A stretch of 64,000 bases of DNA from Nemophila menziesii (taxonomy: Eukaryota; Streptophyta; Magnoliopsida; Boraginales; Hydrophyllaceae), in assembly GCA_029959085.1 (NCBI GenBank), contig JARWIR010000010.1, positions 7,089,001-7,153,000 on the forward strand, in the 5' to 3' direction. Shown here piece by piece: positions 21,359 through 32,852 of the stretch. The stretch's first letter is position 1. Each line of letters begins with the position of its first letter. The notes under the pieces are model-generated. The model did no database searches and was not told the DNA's origin. It saw nothing but the letters and a program-made list of their open reading frames with translations. The position numbers and the translations under genes are program-made.

Positions 21359-22971
21359 TGATGTCTCCTTAAATGTTCTTATTTTCGACCCTTAGGAGAC
21401 ATCATTTTTGGTGTTTATTTAATCAATTCGATAGACTTTTGGACTAAATATGCAATAATATGATTTTCCTCTTTTATTTCTAGCATTTTTGATTTATTAA
21501 GCTTTTGCGCGTAATATTGGTATTTTTAGTGAAGATTTTACAGGTTTTAGATGTTAGCTAGAAGAGGAATCCGAGTAGAAAGTCAAAGATCAAGAGATAG
21601 AGTCAAAACTCAAAGATAAATCCCGAAGATATTATTTTTAGAGCTGAAAATCCATTTTCCAGGCTATAGATTGCTGATTTCGAGGTGCTTAAGCGATGAT
21701 TTAGCTGTTGACCTTTGAAGAGAAAACATTCCTTATCGAGTTACGGAACTTTAGCAACTGGAATGAGGTCAATCGGAGTTGTAACGCATCGGGAAAAGCC
21801 GTTTTAGTGAAGGTGTATCAGCAGTTATGGGATTTTGGGCTTAGAATTTGGGCTTGGACATTTAATTAGTGTTTTATTATTAGGTCCAAGCCCTAATCCG
21901 TTTTTAACCTTATAAAATGAGATTTTGACCTCATTATTTCTTACCTCTCACTTTGTTCTTCAAATCAACTCATCCTTAGAAGAGAGTGTCAACACAATTC
22001 ACATTCTGCAAGATTAAAAACACCAGAGAGAAGCAACTGAAGGAAGGAGAAGAAGCTACAAGAGCTGGAGAGGGTCTATATCTCCGTTCGTAGTCATTCC
22101 GATTCCGGAAATTAGGTTCTTTTATCTTTTTAATTCTGTAAACAATATGAATTCCTTTAATTTTAATTTCGTATTTTATTTTAATATGAGCTAAGTTTTC
22201 ATTAGTGCTTGAGAACAAACAATGGGTGAATCCCAATTCCTATTAATTAACGAATGTTGAATTTGGGTTTTAATGAATTAAACTAAATTAGGGCTTTTAC
22301 TCTTTTCGATAAATTATGAATGTTTACTGTTTTTAGCGTCATGAACTAGGAACAGGTAATAGTATTTAGGCTATTCCAATAAGTGGCAATTGGATCATCC
22401 TGACGGGGGGTTTAAATACGGAACTATTTATTCAATCTAGGATAGAAGTTAATGATTCTGACGAGCTTAGCTAATCCTAGGGCCAATGAGGTAATAACAC
22501 TTAATCATCCAACGGTGGATCATATTTACCCTGACGGGACTAGTGACACTTTAGGATCGCCTTATAGTCCACCCTGACGGGGGTATAAGGAAATTAGAAT
22601 CCCGACCATTGTAATTGACTAATTTAGCCCTTAAACAACATAAGTTAAGAAATAGGATAGGGAGGATCCTTGCGTTCTCAAGTACTACATCTCATATTGC
22701 GTTTTCACTTATTTTATTTGCGTCTTAGCTTCTACTTACATTTAATTATTTGTCTTTTATTCATTAGCTTTAATCAACAAAACCAAACAAACATTTTATT
22801 ATCTTTTACTTTCATAAGTGCATCAATCACTACTTGCTAAACATTGTGATCAACCATCCGTCCTTGGAACGAATCTGTATTATCATACATACTACTTGGG
22901 ACAACCGTACACTTGCGGTTGTGGTTCGATTAGCATTTGCATTTATTTTTAGAACACACAAAGGACCACCA
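21359..22971 (+). repeat. Array LTR 1
   Basis: 1613 bp, TGATGTCTCC start, CCACCA end. TGATGTCTCC at 21359-21368 is complementary to GGAGACATCA at 21395-21404. It contains four CTGACG(G/A) motifs between about 22398 and 22580. Confidence 0.95.
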
Positions 22972-22977
22972 AGTTTT

Positions 22978-22995
22978 TGGCGCCGCTGCCGGGGA
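22978..22995 (+). promoter_or_regulatory. Primer-binding site, tRNA-Asp type (body 1)
   Basis: TGGCGCCGCTGCCGGGGA starts six bases after the LTR end. This form is typical of plant Athila/Tat-lineage Ty3 elements. Confidence 0.85.
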
Positions 22996-23132
22996 CGGTA
23001 GCGTGTGACCACGGTGTTTATCTTTTAGTGATAGTTGCATTTATTTTTATTTTTCAGTTTTACGCTTGTGTTTGTTTTGTTTTGTTTTTACAGGTGCTTT
23101 ATTCAGGTAATGATCAAGAAATTTAATTAAAG

Positions 23133-24383
23133 ATGTATAGAGGACATTACCCAGATCCCGATCCCTATGACTATTGGGAAGACTCTTCGGGACAACAACA
23201 ATGGGGTAGTAACTTCTACCAACAACCTTATCAATACCCGCAAGAGCAAGGATGGAACAATCAATGGATCGGAAATAATCAACAACAAACGCCATATCAC
23301 TATCAACAAGAACAAGTATGGAACCACCATTGGGTTAAAAACATTCAACAGTATCCACCTCATCAAAATCAGCATGATATACTACTAGAAAAAGCCAATC
23401 GCCTACTCGAGGAATTTCAGGCAGGAGAGCCAGAACGTAAGAAAAGAGACGAGGAATTCAAAGCCACCCATGCACTCATACAACAGAGCTTAGATGAATG
23501 GGATGCCCGAAACAACTCTCTTAACTTAGCTGAAAGTGGTAGTAAGTCTTATGAAGATTCCACTTCCCCGAGGGATGGAAGAGATCAACTGGAAGAAGTA
23601 GTTGAGGAGGAGGTGTTGAAGGAAGATATTAGTGATAGTGATATGACCATCATGCCGGTTATAAATGAAGACCACCATGTGGTTGACAATTCTATTAGCA
23701 TGGTGGAAGAAGGAATAGCAACGAAAATCATAGAAATTGAAGCTGATACCGCTATTCCTATGGTGCGTGCACCTGATCAATATACTGAACGCGAACAAGA
23801 AGAAGAGGTGATCGAGATTAGCAAGATTCCACATCAAGAATATTATGAGGTAATAGTGAAAGATTGGGTTGAAAGTGAAGACGAATGTGAAATGGTTGGA
23901 GAATCAATTGAAGAATTGAAAGTTAAAGATAAAATAGAAATTGAATATCCGCCACAAGAAGTTCACCAATCACCATCTCTACCACGAATCATTATTAAAG
24001 ATGAAAAATCAGAATCACCTCGACTACCACAAATAACTAAGATGTGTTATACAAGCAAGGTGCCACACCGCGAGAGCAAAAAGGCAAGAAGAAGCACCTA
24101 CCCACCACATTTTAAAGATGAATCTGAGATTGAAACAAGGAATAAAAATAAGCTTATACCGTTGAGAACGGTTATCTACTCCAATGTGGTGGAAAATGAG
24201 TTTCGTCATGAAAATAAAAAGGCGAAACGAAGTACTTACCCACCTCCTTTTAGAGATCGATTGAATAATATTCAAAGGGGGGAGGTTCTTAAGCTTTTAC
24301 GTCAAGGAAGAGGCGAGTTTAAGCGGAGGAACACCGCAAGGGCCTCAATACCATCTTCATGGAAGGTAACGCGTCGAACTTAA
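23133..24383 (+). CDS. Non-autonomous Ty3-like element protein (416 aa), copy 1
   Basis: The only long frame in the element body. I do not recognise a catalytic domain. Residues about 25-70 are Gln/Tyr/Trp-rich with a near repeat (YPQEQGWNNQWIGNNQQ, then YQQEQVWNHHWVKNIQQ). Residues about 80-125 look like a charged coiled coil (LLEKANRLLEEFQAGEPERKK). Residues 150-300 are very acidic. The C-terminal 100 residues are basic and repeat KARRSTYPPHFKDE, later KAKRSTYPPPFRDR. It lies 160 bases after the primer site, where gag normally starts. A packaging or Gag-like role is plausible but unproven. Copy 2 encodes the same protein. Confidence 0.7.
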   Translation: MYRGHYPDPDPYDYWEDSSGQQQWGSNFYQQPYQYPQEQGWNNQWIGNNQQQTPYHYQQEQVWNHHWVKNIQQYPPHQNQHDILLEKANRLLEEFQAGEPERKKRDEEFKATHALIQQSLDEWDARNNSLNLAESGSKSYEDSTSPRDGRDQLEEVVEEEVLKEDISDSDMTIMPVINEDHHVVDNSISMVEEGIATKIIEIEADTAIPMVRAPDQYTEREQEEEVIEISKIPHQEYYEVIVKDWVESEDECEMVGESIEELKVKDKIEIEYPPQEVHQSPSLPRIIIKDEKSESPRLPQITKMCYTSKVPHRESKKARRSTYPPHFKDESEIETRNKNKLIPLRTVIYSNVVENEFRHENKKAKRSTYPPPFRDRLNNIQRGEVLKLLRQGRGEFKRRNTARASIPSSWKVTRRT

Positions 24384-27087
24384 AGACGTAATAAACAAAA
24401 GTGCTTCTTGGGAGACAACCCATGTTTTAAATTGCTTTCATGTCTTTTGAATTCGTAGTTTAAATTAGTTTGATTTTCGTAATTTTAGTGTTTATTTGTA
24501 AGAAATGAGGAAGGTTGGTGTTTTTGATGATTACAGGAGTAAAGGTCACGAGTTTGGGGTACCTAGAACGAAAAAGAATGAAAATTTTGGGTTCCAATAC
24601 AGTAGAAACCGGGTACCCGGTTTGTAGAATGCGGGTACCCGTTTTCGGTGCTGTACCCCAGGTATCAAAACTTCGGAAGATCATAACTTGACGCTCGGAG
24701 GTCGGAATTAACTTTTTCTTGAGCCTAAACCGCATAACTTTTCGAGCTCTATCCAATGGTGAAGTCGAAAATTTCGTATGAACAGCTAAAAGTTTCTGAC
24801 CCAGCGTTTTGAGGCCCGGCATTAGTTGCGTCTCGTGGTTGCGTCTCCACTTAGCACCATTGATGACGAACCAAAGCTCCAAAAACACTTAAATTCCATC
24901 ATCAAAACACCAATATATCACCAATCCTTACCTCTAAACATCATCCCAACACATAATCAATCACAAATCTTTCCAAAAACACCAAGAAATTCAAGTTTTA
25001 ACCCAAAAATTTCTTCACCAAAGCTTAAATTATATCCTTTAAACCTTTCCAACACCATAGATATTAAATACCCATCTCAACTAAATCACAAATTCCACTA
25101 CTGTGCCACTTTCAACAATATCAAGAGACACAAATTTCATCAAAAACTTTGGTAATTTGAAGGTTGGAGATTGCAAGTGCAAGGTATCAAATCATCATAA
25201 ATTCCATGGCCAATCCGGTAAAATAGCTAGAACTCTTCTTTTCTTTCTATTACCAGTTGGGAATTAAGATTTATTTTAGTTATTTAGCGGAGGAATTGTG
25301 AATTGTTTGAGCCTATTAATATTATATATTTTGCAAGTAATCTTTAAGTAGGTGAAAATTTGAGTTTGGGGTCATCAAGGATGACCATGAAGGTTGGAAA
25401 AGGTACGAAGAAGATGAAGATAGAAAGTTGGGTGTTGAGGAAATATTTTCGTAGAAGAGATGATGATTTAGAGGGTTAGGAAAAGATGAAGACTTGGAAA
25501 ATATGACATAAGAGTTCGAGGTAATGAAGAACACTTTATTCAAGATGAACACAACAAATACATGATCTTGTAAGCTTGATAAAGAAGTATTCAAAACTTC
25601 AACATGAGACTACACGTAATCGGCCTAGTGCCGATACAGATATGTTTTCCTATCCTTTCTCATTTACTGTATATTAGTTTAATTGCTTTATTGAGTCTTT
25701 TCGAGTCGTGGGGACACGACTCATTTTTGAGTTTGGGGTGGGGTTCGTTGCCTCATCCCAATTTTTATGTGGTTATTTGTTTTAATTGCTTTCAATAAAA
25801 TAATTAGGAGTTGTGTTTGACTGTAGAAGATTTTAAATGTCCCTTTTAAGCATACTTTTGATGAATCTATGATAGTAGATAGTGGACTTTAGGGAATAAC
25901 ATAAAACGCACTTACAATTGCATGCGAACATAGGTAATTGATAGGAAAAATTAATGAACAATGCAAATGAAGTAAGCTTGTACTTAAGGAATATGTTTGG
26001 TGTGTAGAACGTGAAATCTTAATTAGTAGAGAACCCACCTAGATATAATCTAAAGACAAGCTATGTACTTAGGAAAATGATAGGGGCAGTTCTTTGTTAG
26101 CCATTTGAAGCCTTTTAGCTTGCTATCCCTAATATTATAATTTTATCCGTCTTAGCCCAATCTTGAGCCTTAAGCCTTTTCTTTTGTAGCCACGATATAA
26201 GCCCATTATCCTTTAGATTATTAGGCATTACCAAATGACCCGCACTTGAATCACAACCCTGAGACTTGTCTCGAGCTTGAGTTTGGGGTGGTGGGACCAC
26301 ATTTGGGAATTTACATTGGGAAGGGATTATATGTGTTTGTATTGAGGCACAAAAATGTAGATGATATTATTATTTGTAACCCTTTGCCGGGATTTGAAAA
26401 GAAAATAAAGAGAGAGAAAAAGAAAAAAATATATAAGAGACATGACTTTTCACATCAAAATGATAGTCATGGGTATCTTGTACAAAAAAAATGAAATGAA
26501 AAAGAAAATAAAAAAAAAGAATAAATAAATCGGCAAAGTGGAATATTTTTGGAAATCATCTTAGTTTTATTTGGGTTGACATTGGGGACGCATCATTAGC
26601 GCGTCAAATGGGTGAGTGAGAACAATTTTGAGCGTAAACTCAAGCTCGAGGACATTGTTGATGGTAAGTGAGGAGAGAGCCAAAAGCTCACTTCAAATTT
26701 ACCAAATATACATCCATACCGTCCTTAAGCCATTATTAAAACCATAAAGACCTCGTGATTCCTAGGTACATAGTGAATTTATGATTCTGTTGATAGGGAA
26801 TATACTAGGTGGAGCGTTCAAAGCGAGTTAGGATTAATGACCACCCTATAGCCATCATACAGAGATGAGTACAAGTGTAACCTTCAAGCATTGCAACTTT
26901 AATTTTATGATTGAGATTATTTATGTTTGATTTTGCATGATTAGTGTATGTATATGTTAGATCTTAAAGTTTTGCTATATGAGATTTATCTTAAGAATTG
27001 CTTTAGGGTTATTTGCTAGCTTCTATTTGTTCTTACGTTTACTTCTACCCCTTGTTTTGTTTTGTTTTGCTTTGTCGGGACGACAAA
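24384..27087 (+). other. Noncoding part of array body 1
   Basis: About 2.7 kb without a convincing gene. It holds TTGGGAGACAACCCATG just after the stop (24409-24425), a perfect 18-base palindrome AAACCGGGTACCCGGTTT (24607-24624), and an 8-bp stem hairpin GAGTCGTG/CACGACTC (25703-25722). Three purine tracts resemble extra polypurine tracts (GAGTTTGGGG near 25362, 25730 and 26280). Confidence 0.6.
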
Positions 27088-27105
27088 GGTTTGAGTTGGG
27101 GGTCT
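27088..27105 (+). promoter_or_regulatory. Polypurine tract region, body 1
   Basis: GGTTTGAGTTGGGGGTCT lies immediately before LTR 2, the expected position for plus-strand priming. Confidence 0.7.
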
Positions 27106-28718
27106 TGATGTCTCCTTAAATGTTCTTATTTTCGACCCTTAGGAGACATCATTTTTGGTGTTTATTTAATCAATTCGATAGACTTTTGGACTAAATATGC
27201 AATAATATGATTTTCCTCTTTTATTTCTAGCATTTTTGATTTATTAAGCTTTTGCGCGTAATATTGGTATTTTTAGTGAAGATTTTACAGGTTTTAGATG
27301 TTAGCTAGAAGAGGAATCCGAGTAGAAAGTCAAAGATCAAGAGATAGAGTCAAAACTCAAAGATAAATCCCGAAGATATTATTTTTAGAGCTGAAAATCC
27401 ATTTTCCAGGCTATAGATTGCTGATTTCGAGGTGCTTAAGCGATGATTTAGCTGTTGACCTTTGAAGAGAAAACATTCCTTATCGAGTTACGGAACTTTA
27501 GCAACTGGAATGAGGTCAATCGGAGTTGTAACGCATCGGGAAAAGCCGTTTTAGTGAAGGTGTATCAGCAGTTATGGGATTTTGGGCTTAGAATTTGGGC
27601 TTGGACATTTAATTAGTGTTTTATTATTAGGTCCAAGCCCTAATCCGTTTTTAACCTTATAAAATGAGATTTTGACCTCATTATTTCTTACCTCTCACTT
27701 TGTTCTTCAAATCAACTCATCCTTAGAAGAGAGTGTCAACACAATTCACATTCTGCAAGATTAAAAACACCAGAGAGAAGCAACTGAAGGAAGGAGAAGA
27801 AGCTACAAGAGCTGGAGAGGGTCTATATCTCCGTTCGTAGTCATTCCGATTCCGGAAATTAGGTTCTTTTATCTTTTTAATTCTGTAAACAATATGAATT
27901 CCTTTAATTTTAATTTCGTATTTTATTTTAATATGAGCTAAGTTTTCATTAGTGCTTGAGAACAAACAATGGGTGAATCCCAATTCCTATTAATTAACGA
28001 ATGTTGAATTTGGGTTTTAATGAATTAAACTAAATTAGGGCTTTTACTCTTTTCGATAAATTATGAATGTTTACTGTTTTTAGCGTCATGAACTAGGAAC
28101 AGGTAATAGTATTTAGGCTATTCCAATAAGTGGCAATTGGATCATCCTGACGGGGGGTTTAAATACGGAACTATTTATTCAATCTAGGATAGAAGTTAAT
28201 GATTCTGACGAGCTTAGCTAATCCTAGGGCCAATGAGGTAATAACACTTAATCATCCAACGGTGGATCATATTTACCCTGACGGGACTAGTGACACTTTA
28301 GGATCGCCTTATAGTCCACCCTGACGGGGGTATAAGGAAATTAGAATCCCGACCATTGTAATTGACTAATTTAGCCCTTAAACAACATAAGTTAAGAAAT
28401 AGGATAGGGAGGATCCTTGCGTTCTCAAGTACTACATCTCATATTGCGTTTTCACTTATTTTATTTGCGTCTTAGCTTCTACTTACATTTAATTATTTGT
28501 CTTTTATTCATTAGCTTTAATCAACAAAACCAAACAAACATTTTATTATCTTTTACTTTCATAAGTGCATCAATCACTACTTGCTAAACATTGTGATCAA
28601 CCATCCGTCCTTGGAACGAATCTGTATTATCATACATACTACTTGGGACAACCGTACACTTGCGGTTGTGGTTCGATTAGCATTTGCATTTATTTTTAGA
28701 ACACACAAAGGACCACCA
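27106..28718 (+). repeat. Array LTR 2 (shared middle LTR)
   Basis: 1613 bp. It serves as the 3' LTR of body 1 and the 5' LTR of body 2. It appears identical to LTR 1. Confidence 0.95.
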
Positions 28719-28724
28719 AGTTTT

Positions 28725-28742
28725 TGGCGCCGCTGCCGGGGA
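28725..28742 (+). promoter_or_regulatory. Primer-binding site, tRNA-Asp type (body 2)
   Basis: The same 18-base site as in body 1, 5747 bases downstream. Confidence 0.85.
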
Positions 28743-28879
28743 CGGTAGCGTGTGACCACGGTGTTTATCTTTTAGTGATAGTTGCATTTATTTTTATTTT
28801 TCAGTTTTACGCTTGTGTTTGTTTTGTTTTGTTTTTACAGGTGCTTTATTCAGGTAATGATCAAGAAATTTAATTAAAG

Positions 28880-30130
28880 ATGTATAGAGGACATTACCCA
28901 GATCCCGATCCCTATGACTATTGGGAAGACTCTTCGGGACAACAACAATGGGGTAGTAACTTCTACCAACAACCTTATCAATACCCGCAAGAGCAAGGAT
29001 GGAACAATCAATGGATCGGAAATAATCAACAACAAACGCCATATCACTATCAACAAGAACAAGTATGGAACCACCATTGGGTTAAAAACATTCAACAGTA
29101 TCCACCTCATCAAAATCAGCATGATATACTACTAGAAAAAGCCAATCGCCTACTCGAGGAATTTCAGGCAGGAGAGCCAGAACGTAAGAAAAGAGACGAG
29201 GAATTCAAAGCCACCCATGCACTCATACAACAGAGCTTAGATGAATGGGATGCCCGAAACAACTCTCTTAACTTAGCTGAAAGTGGTAGTAAGTCTTATG
29301 AAGATTCCACTTCCCCGAGGGATGGAAGAGATCAACTGGAAGAAGTAGTTGAGGAGGAGGTGTTGAAGGAAGATATTAGTGATAGTGATATGACCATCAT
29401 GCCGGTTATAAATGAAGACCACCATGTGGTTGACAATTCTATTAGCATGGTGGAAGAAGGAATAGCAACGAAAATCATAGAAATTGAAGCTGATACCGCT
29501 ATTCCTATGGTGCGTGCACCTGATCAATATACTGAACGCGAACAAGAAGAAGAGGTGATCGAGATTAGCAAGATTCCACATCAAGAATATTATGAGGTAA
29601 TAGTGAAAGATTGGGTTGAAAGTGAAGACGAATGTGAAATGGTTGGAGAATCAATTGAAGAATTGAAAGTTAAAGATAAAATAGAAATTGAATATCCGCC
29701 ACAAGAAGTTCACCAATCACCATCTCTACCACGAATCATTATTAAAGATGAAAAATCAGAATCACCTCGACTACCACAAATAACTAAGATGTGTTATACA
29801 AGCAAGGTGCCACACCGCGAGAGCAAAAAGGCAAGAAGAAGCACCTACCCACCACATTTTAAAGATGAATCTGAGATTGAAACAAGGAATAAAAATAAGC
29901 TTATACCGTTGAGAACGGTTATCTACTCCAATGTGGTGGAAAATGAGTTTCGTCATGAAAATAAAAAGGCGAAACGAAGTACTTACCCACCTCCTTTTAG
30001 AGATCGATTGAATAATATTCAAAGGGGGGAGGTTCTTAAGCTTTTACGTCAAGGAAGAGGCGAGTTTAAGCGGAGGAACACCGCAAGGGCCTCAATACCA
30101 TCTTCATGGAAGGTAACGCGTCGAACTTAA
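28880..30130 (+). CDS. Non-autonomous Ty3-like element protein (416 aa), copy 2
   Basis: A second copy of the 416-codon frame, with the same protein as at 23133-24383: Gln/Tyr/Trp-rich repeats near the N-terminus, a charged coiled-coil-like segment, an acidic middle and the doubled K(A)xRSTYPP motif near the C-terminus. Perfect conservation of both copies fits a very recent duplication, not necessarily selection on the protein. Confidence 0.7.
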   Translation: MYRGHYPDPDPYDYWEDSSGQQQWGSNFYQQPYQYPQEQGWNNQWIGNNQQQTPYHYQQEQVWNHHWVKNIQQYPPHQNQHDILLEKANRLLEEFQAGEPERKKRDEEFKATHALIQQSLDEWDARNNSLNLAESGSKSYEDSTSPRDGRDQLEEVVEEEVLKEDISDSDMTIMPVINEDHHVVDNSISMVEEGIATKIIEIEADTAIPMVRAPDQYTEREQEEEVIEISKIPHQEYYEVIVKDWVESEDECEMVGESIEELKVKDKIEIEYPPQEVHQSPSLPRIIIKDEKSESPRLPQITKMCYTSKVPHRESKKARRSTYPPHFKDESEIETRNKNKLIPLRTVIYSNVVENEFRHENKKAKRSTYPPPFRDRLNNIQRGEVLKLLRQGRGEFKRRNTARASIPSSWKVTRRT

Positions 30131-32852
30131 AGACGTAATAAACAAAAGTGCTTCTTGGGAGACAACCCATGTTTTAAATTGCTTTCATGTCTTTTGAATT
30201 CGTAGTTTAAATTAGTTTGATTTTCGTAATTTTAGTGTTTATTTGTAAGAAATGAGGAAGGTTGGTGTTTTTGATGATTACAGGAGTAAAGGTCACGAGT
30301 TTGGGGTACCTAGAACGAAAAAGAATGAAAATTTTGGGTTCCAATACAGTAGAAACCGGGTACCCGGTTTGTAGAATGCGGGTACCCGTTTTCGGTGCTG
30401 TACCCCAGGTATCAAAACTTCGGAAGATCATAACTTGACGCTCGGAGGTCGGAATTAACTTTTTCTTGAGCCTAAACCGCATAACTTTTCGAGCTCTATC
30501 CAATGGTGAAGTCGAAAATTTCGTATGAACAGCTAAAAGTTTCTGACCCAGCGTTTTGAGGCCCGGCATTAGTTGCGTCTCGTGGTTGCGTCTCCACTTA
30601 GCACCATTGATGACGAACCAAAGCTCCAAAAACACTTAAATTCCATCATCAAAACACCAATATATCACCAATCCTTACCTCTAAACATCATCCCAACACA
30701 TAATCAATCACAAATCTTTCCAAAAACACCAAGAAATTCAAGTTTTAACCCAAAAATTTCTTCACCAAAGCTTAAATTATATCCTTTAAACCTTTCCAAC
30801 ACCATAGATATTAAATACCCATCTCAACTAAATCACAAATTCCACTACTGTGCCACTTTCAACAATATCAAGAGACACAAATTTCATCAAAAACTTTGGT
30901 AATTTGAAGGTTGGAGATTGCAAGTGCAAGGTATCAAATCATCATAAATTCCATGGCCAATCCGGTAAAATAGCTAGAACTCTTCTTTTCTTTCTATTAC
31001 CAGTTGGGAATTAAGATTTATTTTAGTTATTTAGCGGAGGAATTGTGAATTGTTTGAGCCTATTAATATTATATATTTTGCAAGTAATCTTTAAGTAGGT
31101 GAAAATTTGAGTTTGGGGTCATCAAGGATGACCATGAAGGTTGGAAAAGGTACGAAGAAGATGAAGATAGAAAGTTGGGTGTTGAGGAAATATTTTCGTA
31201 GAAGAGATGATGATTTAGAGGGTTAGGAAAAGATGAAGACTTGGAAAATATGACATAAGAGTTCGAGGTAATGAAGAACACTTTATTCAAGATGAACACA
31301 ACAAATACATGATCTTGTAAGCTTGATAAAGAAGTATTCAAAACTTCAACATGAGACTACACGTAATCGGCCTAGTGCCGATACAGATATGTTTTCCTAT
31401 CCTTTCTCATTTACTGTATATTAGTTTAATTGCTTTATTGAGTCTTTTCGAGTCGTGGGGACACGACTCATTTTTGAGTTTGGGGTGGGGTTCGTTGCCT
31501 CATCCCAATTTTTATGTGGTTATTTGTTTTAATTGCTTTCAATAAAATAATTAGGAGTTGTGTTTGACTGTAGAAGATTTTAAATGTCCCTTTTAAGCAT
31601 ACTTTTGATGAATCTATGATAGTAGATAGTGGACTTTAGGGAATAACATAAAACGCACTTACAATTGCATGCGAACATAGGTAATTGATAGGAAAAATTA
31701 ATGAACAATGCAAATGAAGTAAGCTTGTACTTAAGGAATATGTTTGGTGTGTAGAACGTGAAATCTTAATTAGTAGAGAACCCACCTAGATATAATCTAA
31801 AGACAAGCTATGTACTTAGGAAAATGATAGGGGCAGTTCTTTGTTAGCCATTTGAAGCCTTTTAGCTTGCTATCCCTAATATTATAATTTTATCCGTCTT
31901 AGCCCAATCTTGAGCCTTAAGCCTTTTCTTTTGTAGCCACGATATAAGCCCATTATCCTTTAGATTATTAGGCATTACCAAATGACCCGCACTTGAATCA
32001 CAACCCTGAGACTTGTCTCGAGCTTGAGTTTGGGGTGGTGGGACCACATTTGGGAATTTACATTGGGAAGGGATTATATGTGTTTGTATTGAGGCACAAA
32101 AATGTAGATGATATTATTATTTGTAACCCTTTGCCGGGATTTGAAAAGAAAATAAAGAGAGAGAAAAAGAAAAAAATATATAAGAGACATGACTTTTCAC
32201 ATCAAAATGGTAGTCATGGGTATCTTGTACAAAAAAAATGAAATGAAAAAGAAAATAAAAAAAAAGAATAAATAAATCGGCAAAGTGGAATATTTTTGGA
32301 AATCATCTTAGTTTTATTTGGGTTGACATTGGGGACGCATCATTAGCGCGTCAAATGGGTGAGTGAGAACAATTTTGAGCGTAAACTCAAGCTCGAGGAC
32401 ATTGTTGATGGTAAGTGAGGAGAGAGCCAAAAGCTCACTTCAAATTTACCAAATATACATCCATACCGTCCTTAAGCCATTATTAAAACCATAAAGACCT
32501 CGTGATTCCTAGGTACATAGTGAATTTATGATTCTGTTGATAGGGAATATACTAGGTGGAGCGTTCAAAGCGAGTTAGGATTAATGACCACCCTATAGCC
32601 ATCATACAGAGATGAGTACAAGTGTAACCTTCAAGCATTGCAACTTTAATTTTATGATTGAGATTATTTATGTTTGATTTTGCATGATTAGTGTATGTAT
32701 ATGTTAGATCTTAAAGTTTTGCTATATGAGATTTATCTTAAGAATTGCTTTAGGGTTATTTGCTAGCTTCTATTTGTTCTTACGTTTACTTCTACCCCTT
32801 GTTTTGTTTTGTTTTGCTTTGTCGGGACGACAAAGGTTTGAGTTGGGGGTCT
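30131..32852 (+). other. Noncoding part of array body 2
   Basis: The same content as 24384-27105, including the palindrome (30354-30371), the hairpin (31450-31469) and the polypurine tract before LTR 3. One base differs from body 1 (G at 32210). Confidence 0.6.

Noticed and set aside
21976..22236. An 86-codon minus-strand frame repeated three times (also at 27723 and 33470).
   Set aside because: It lies inside each LTR and repeats only because the LTR does. No domain or start context supports it.
24826..25155. A 109-codon frame in both array bodies, with an antisense frame opposite it.
   Set aside because: Low-complexity Asn/Pro/Lys-rich composition from AC-rich DNA and no family resemblance. 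It was left as noncoding body sequence.
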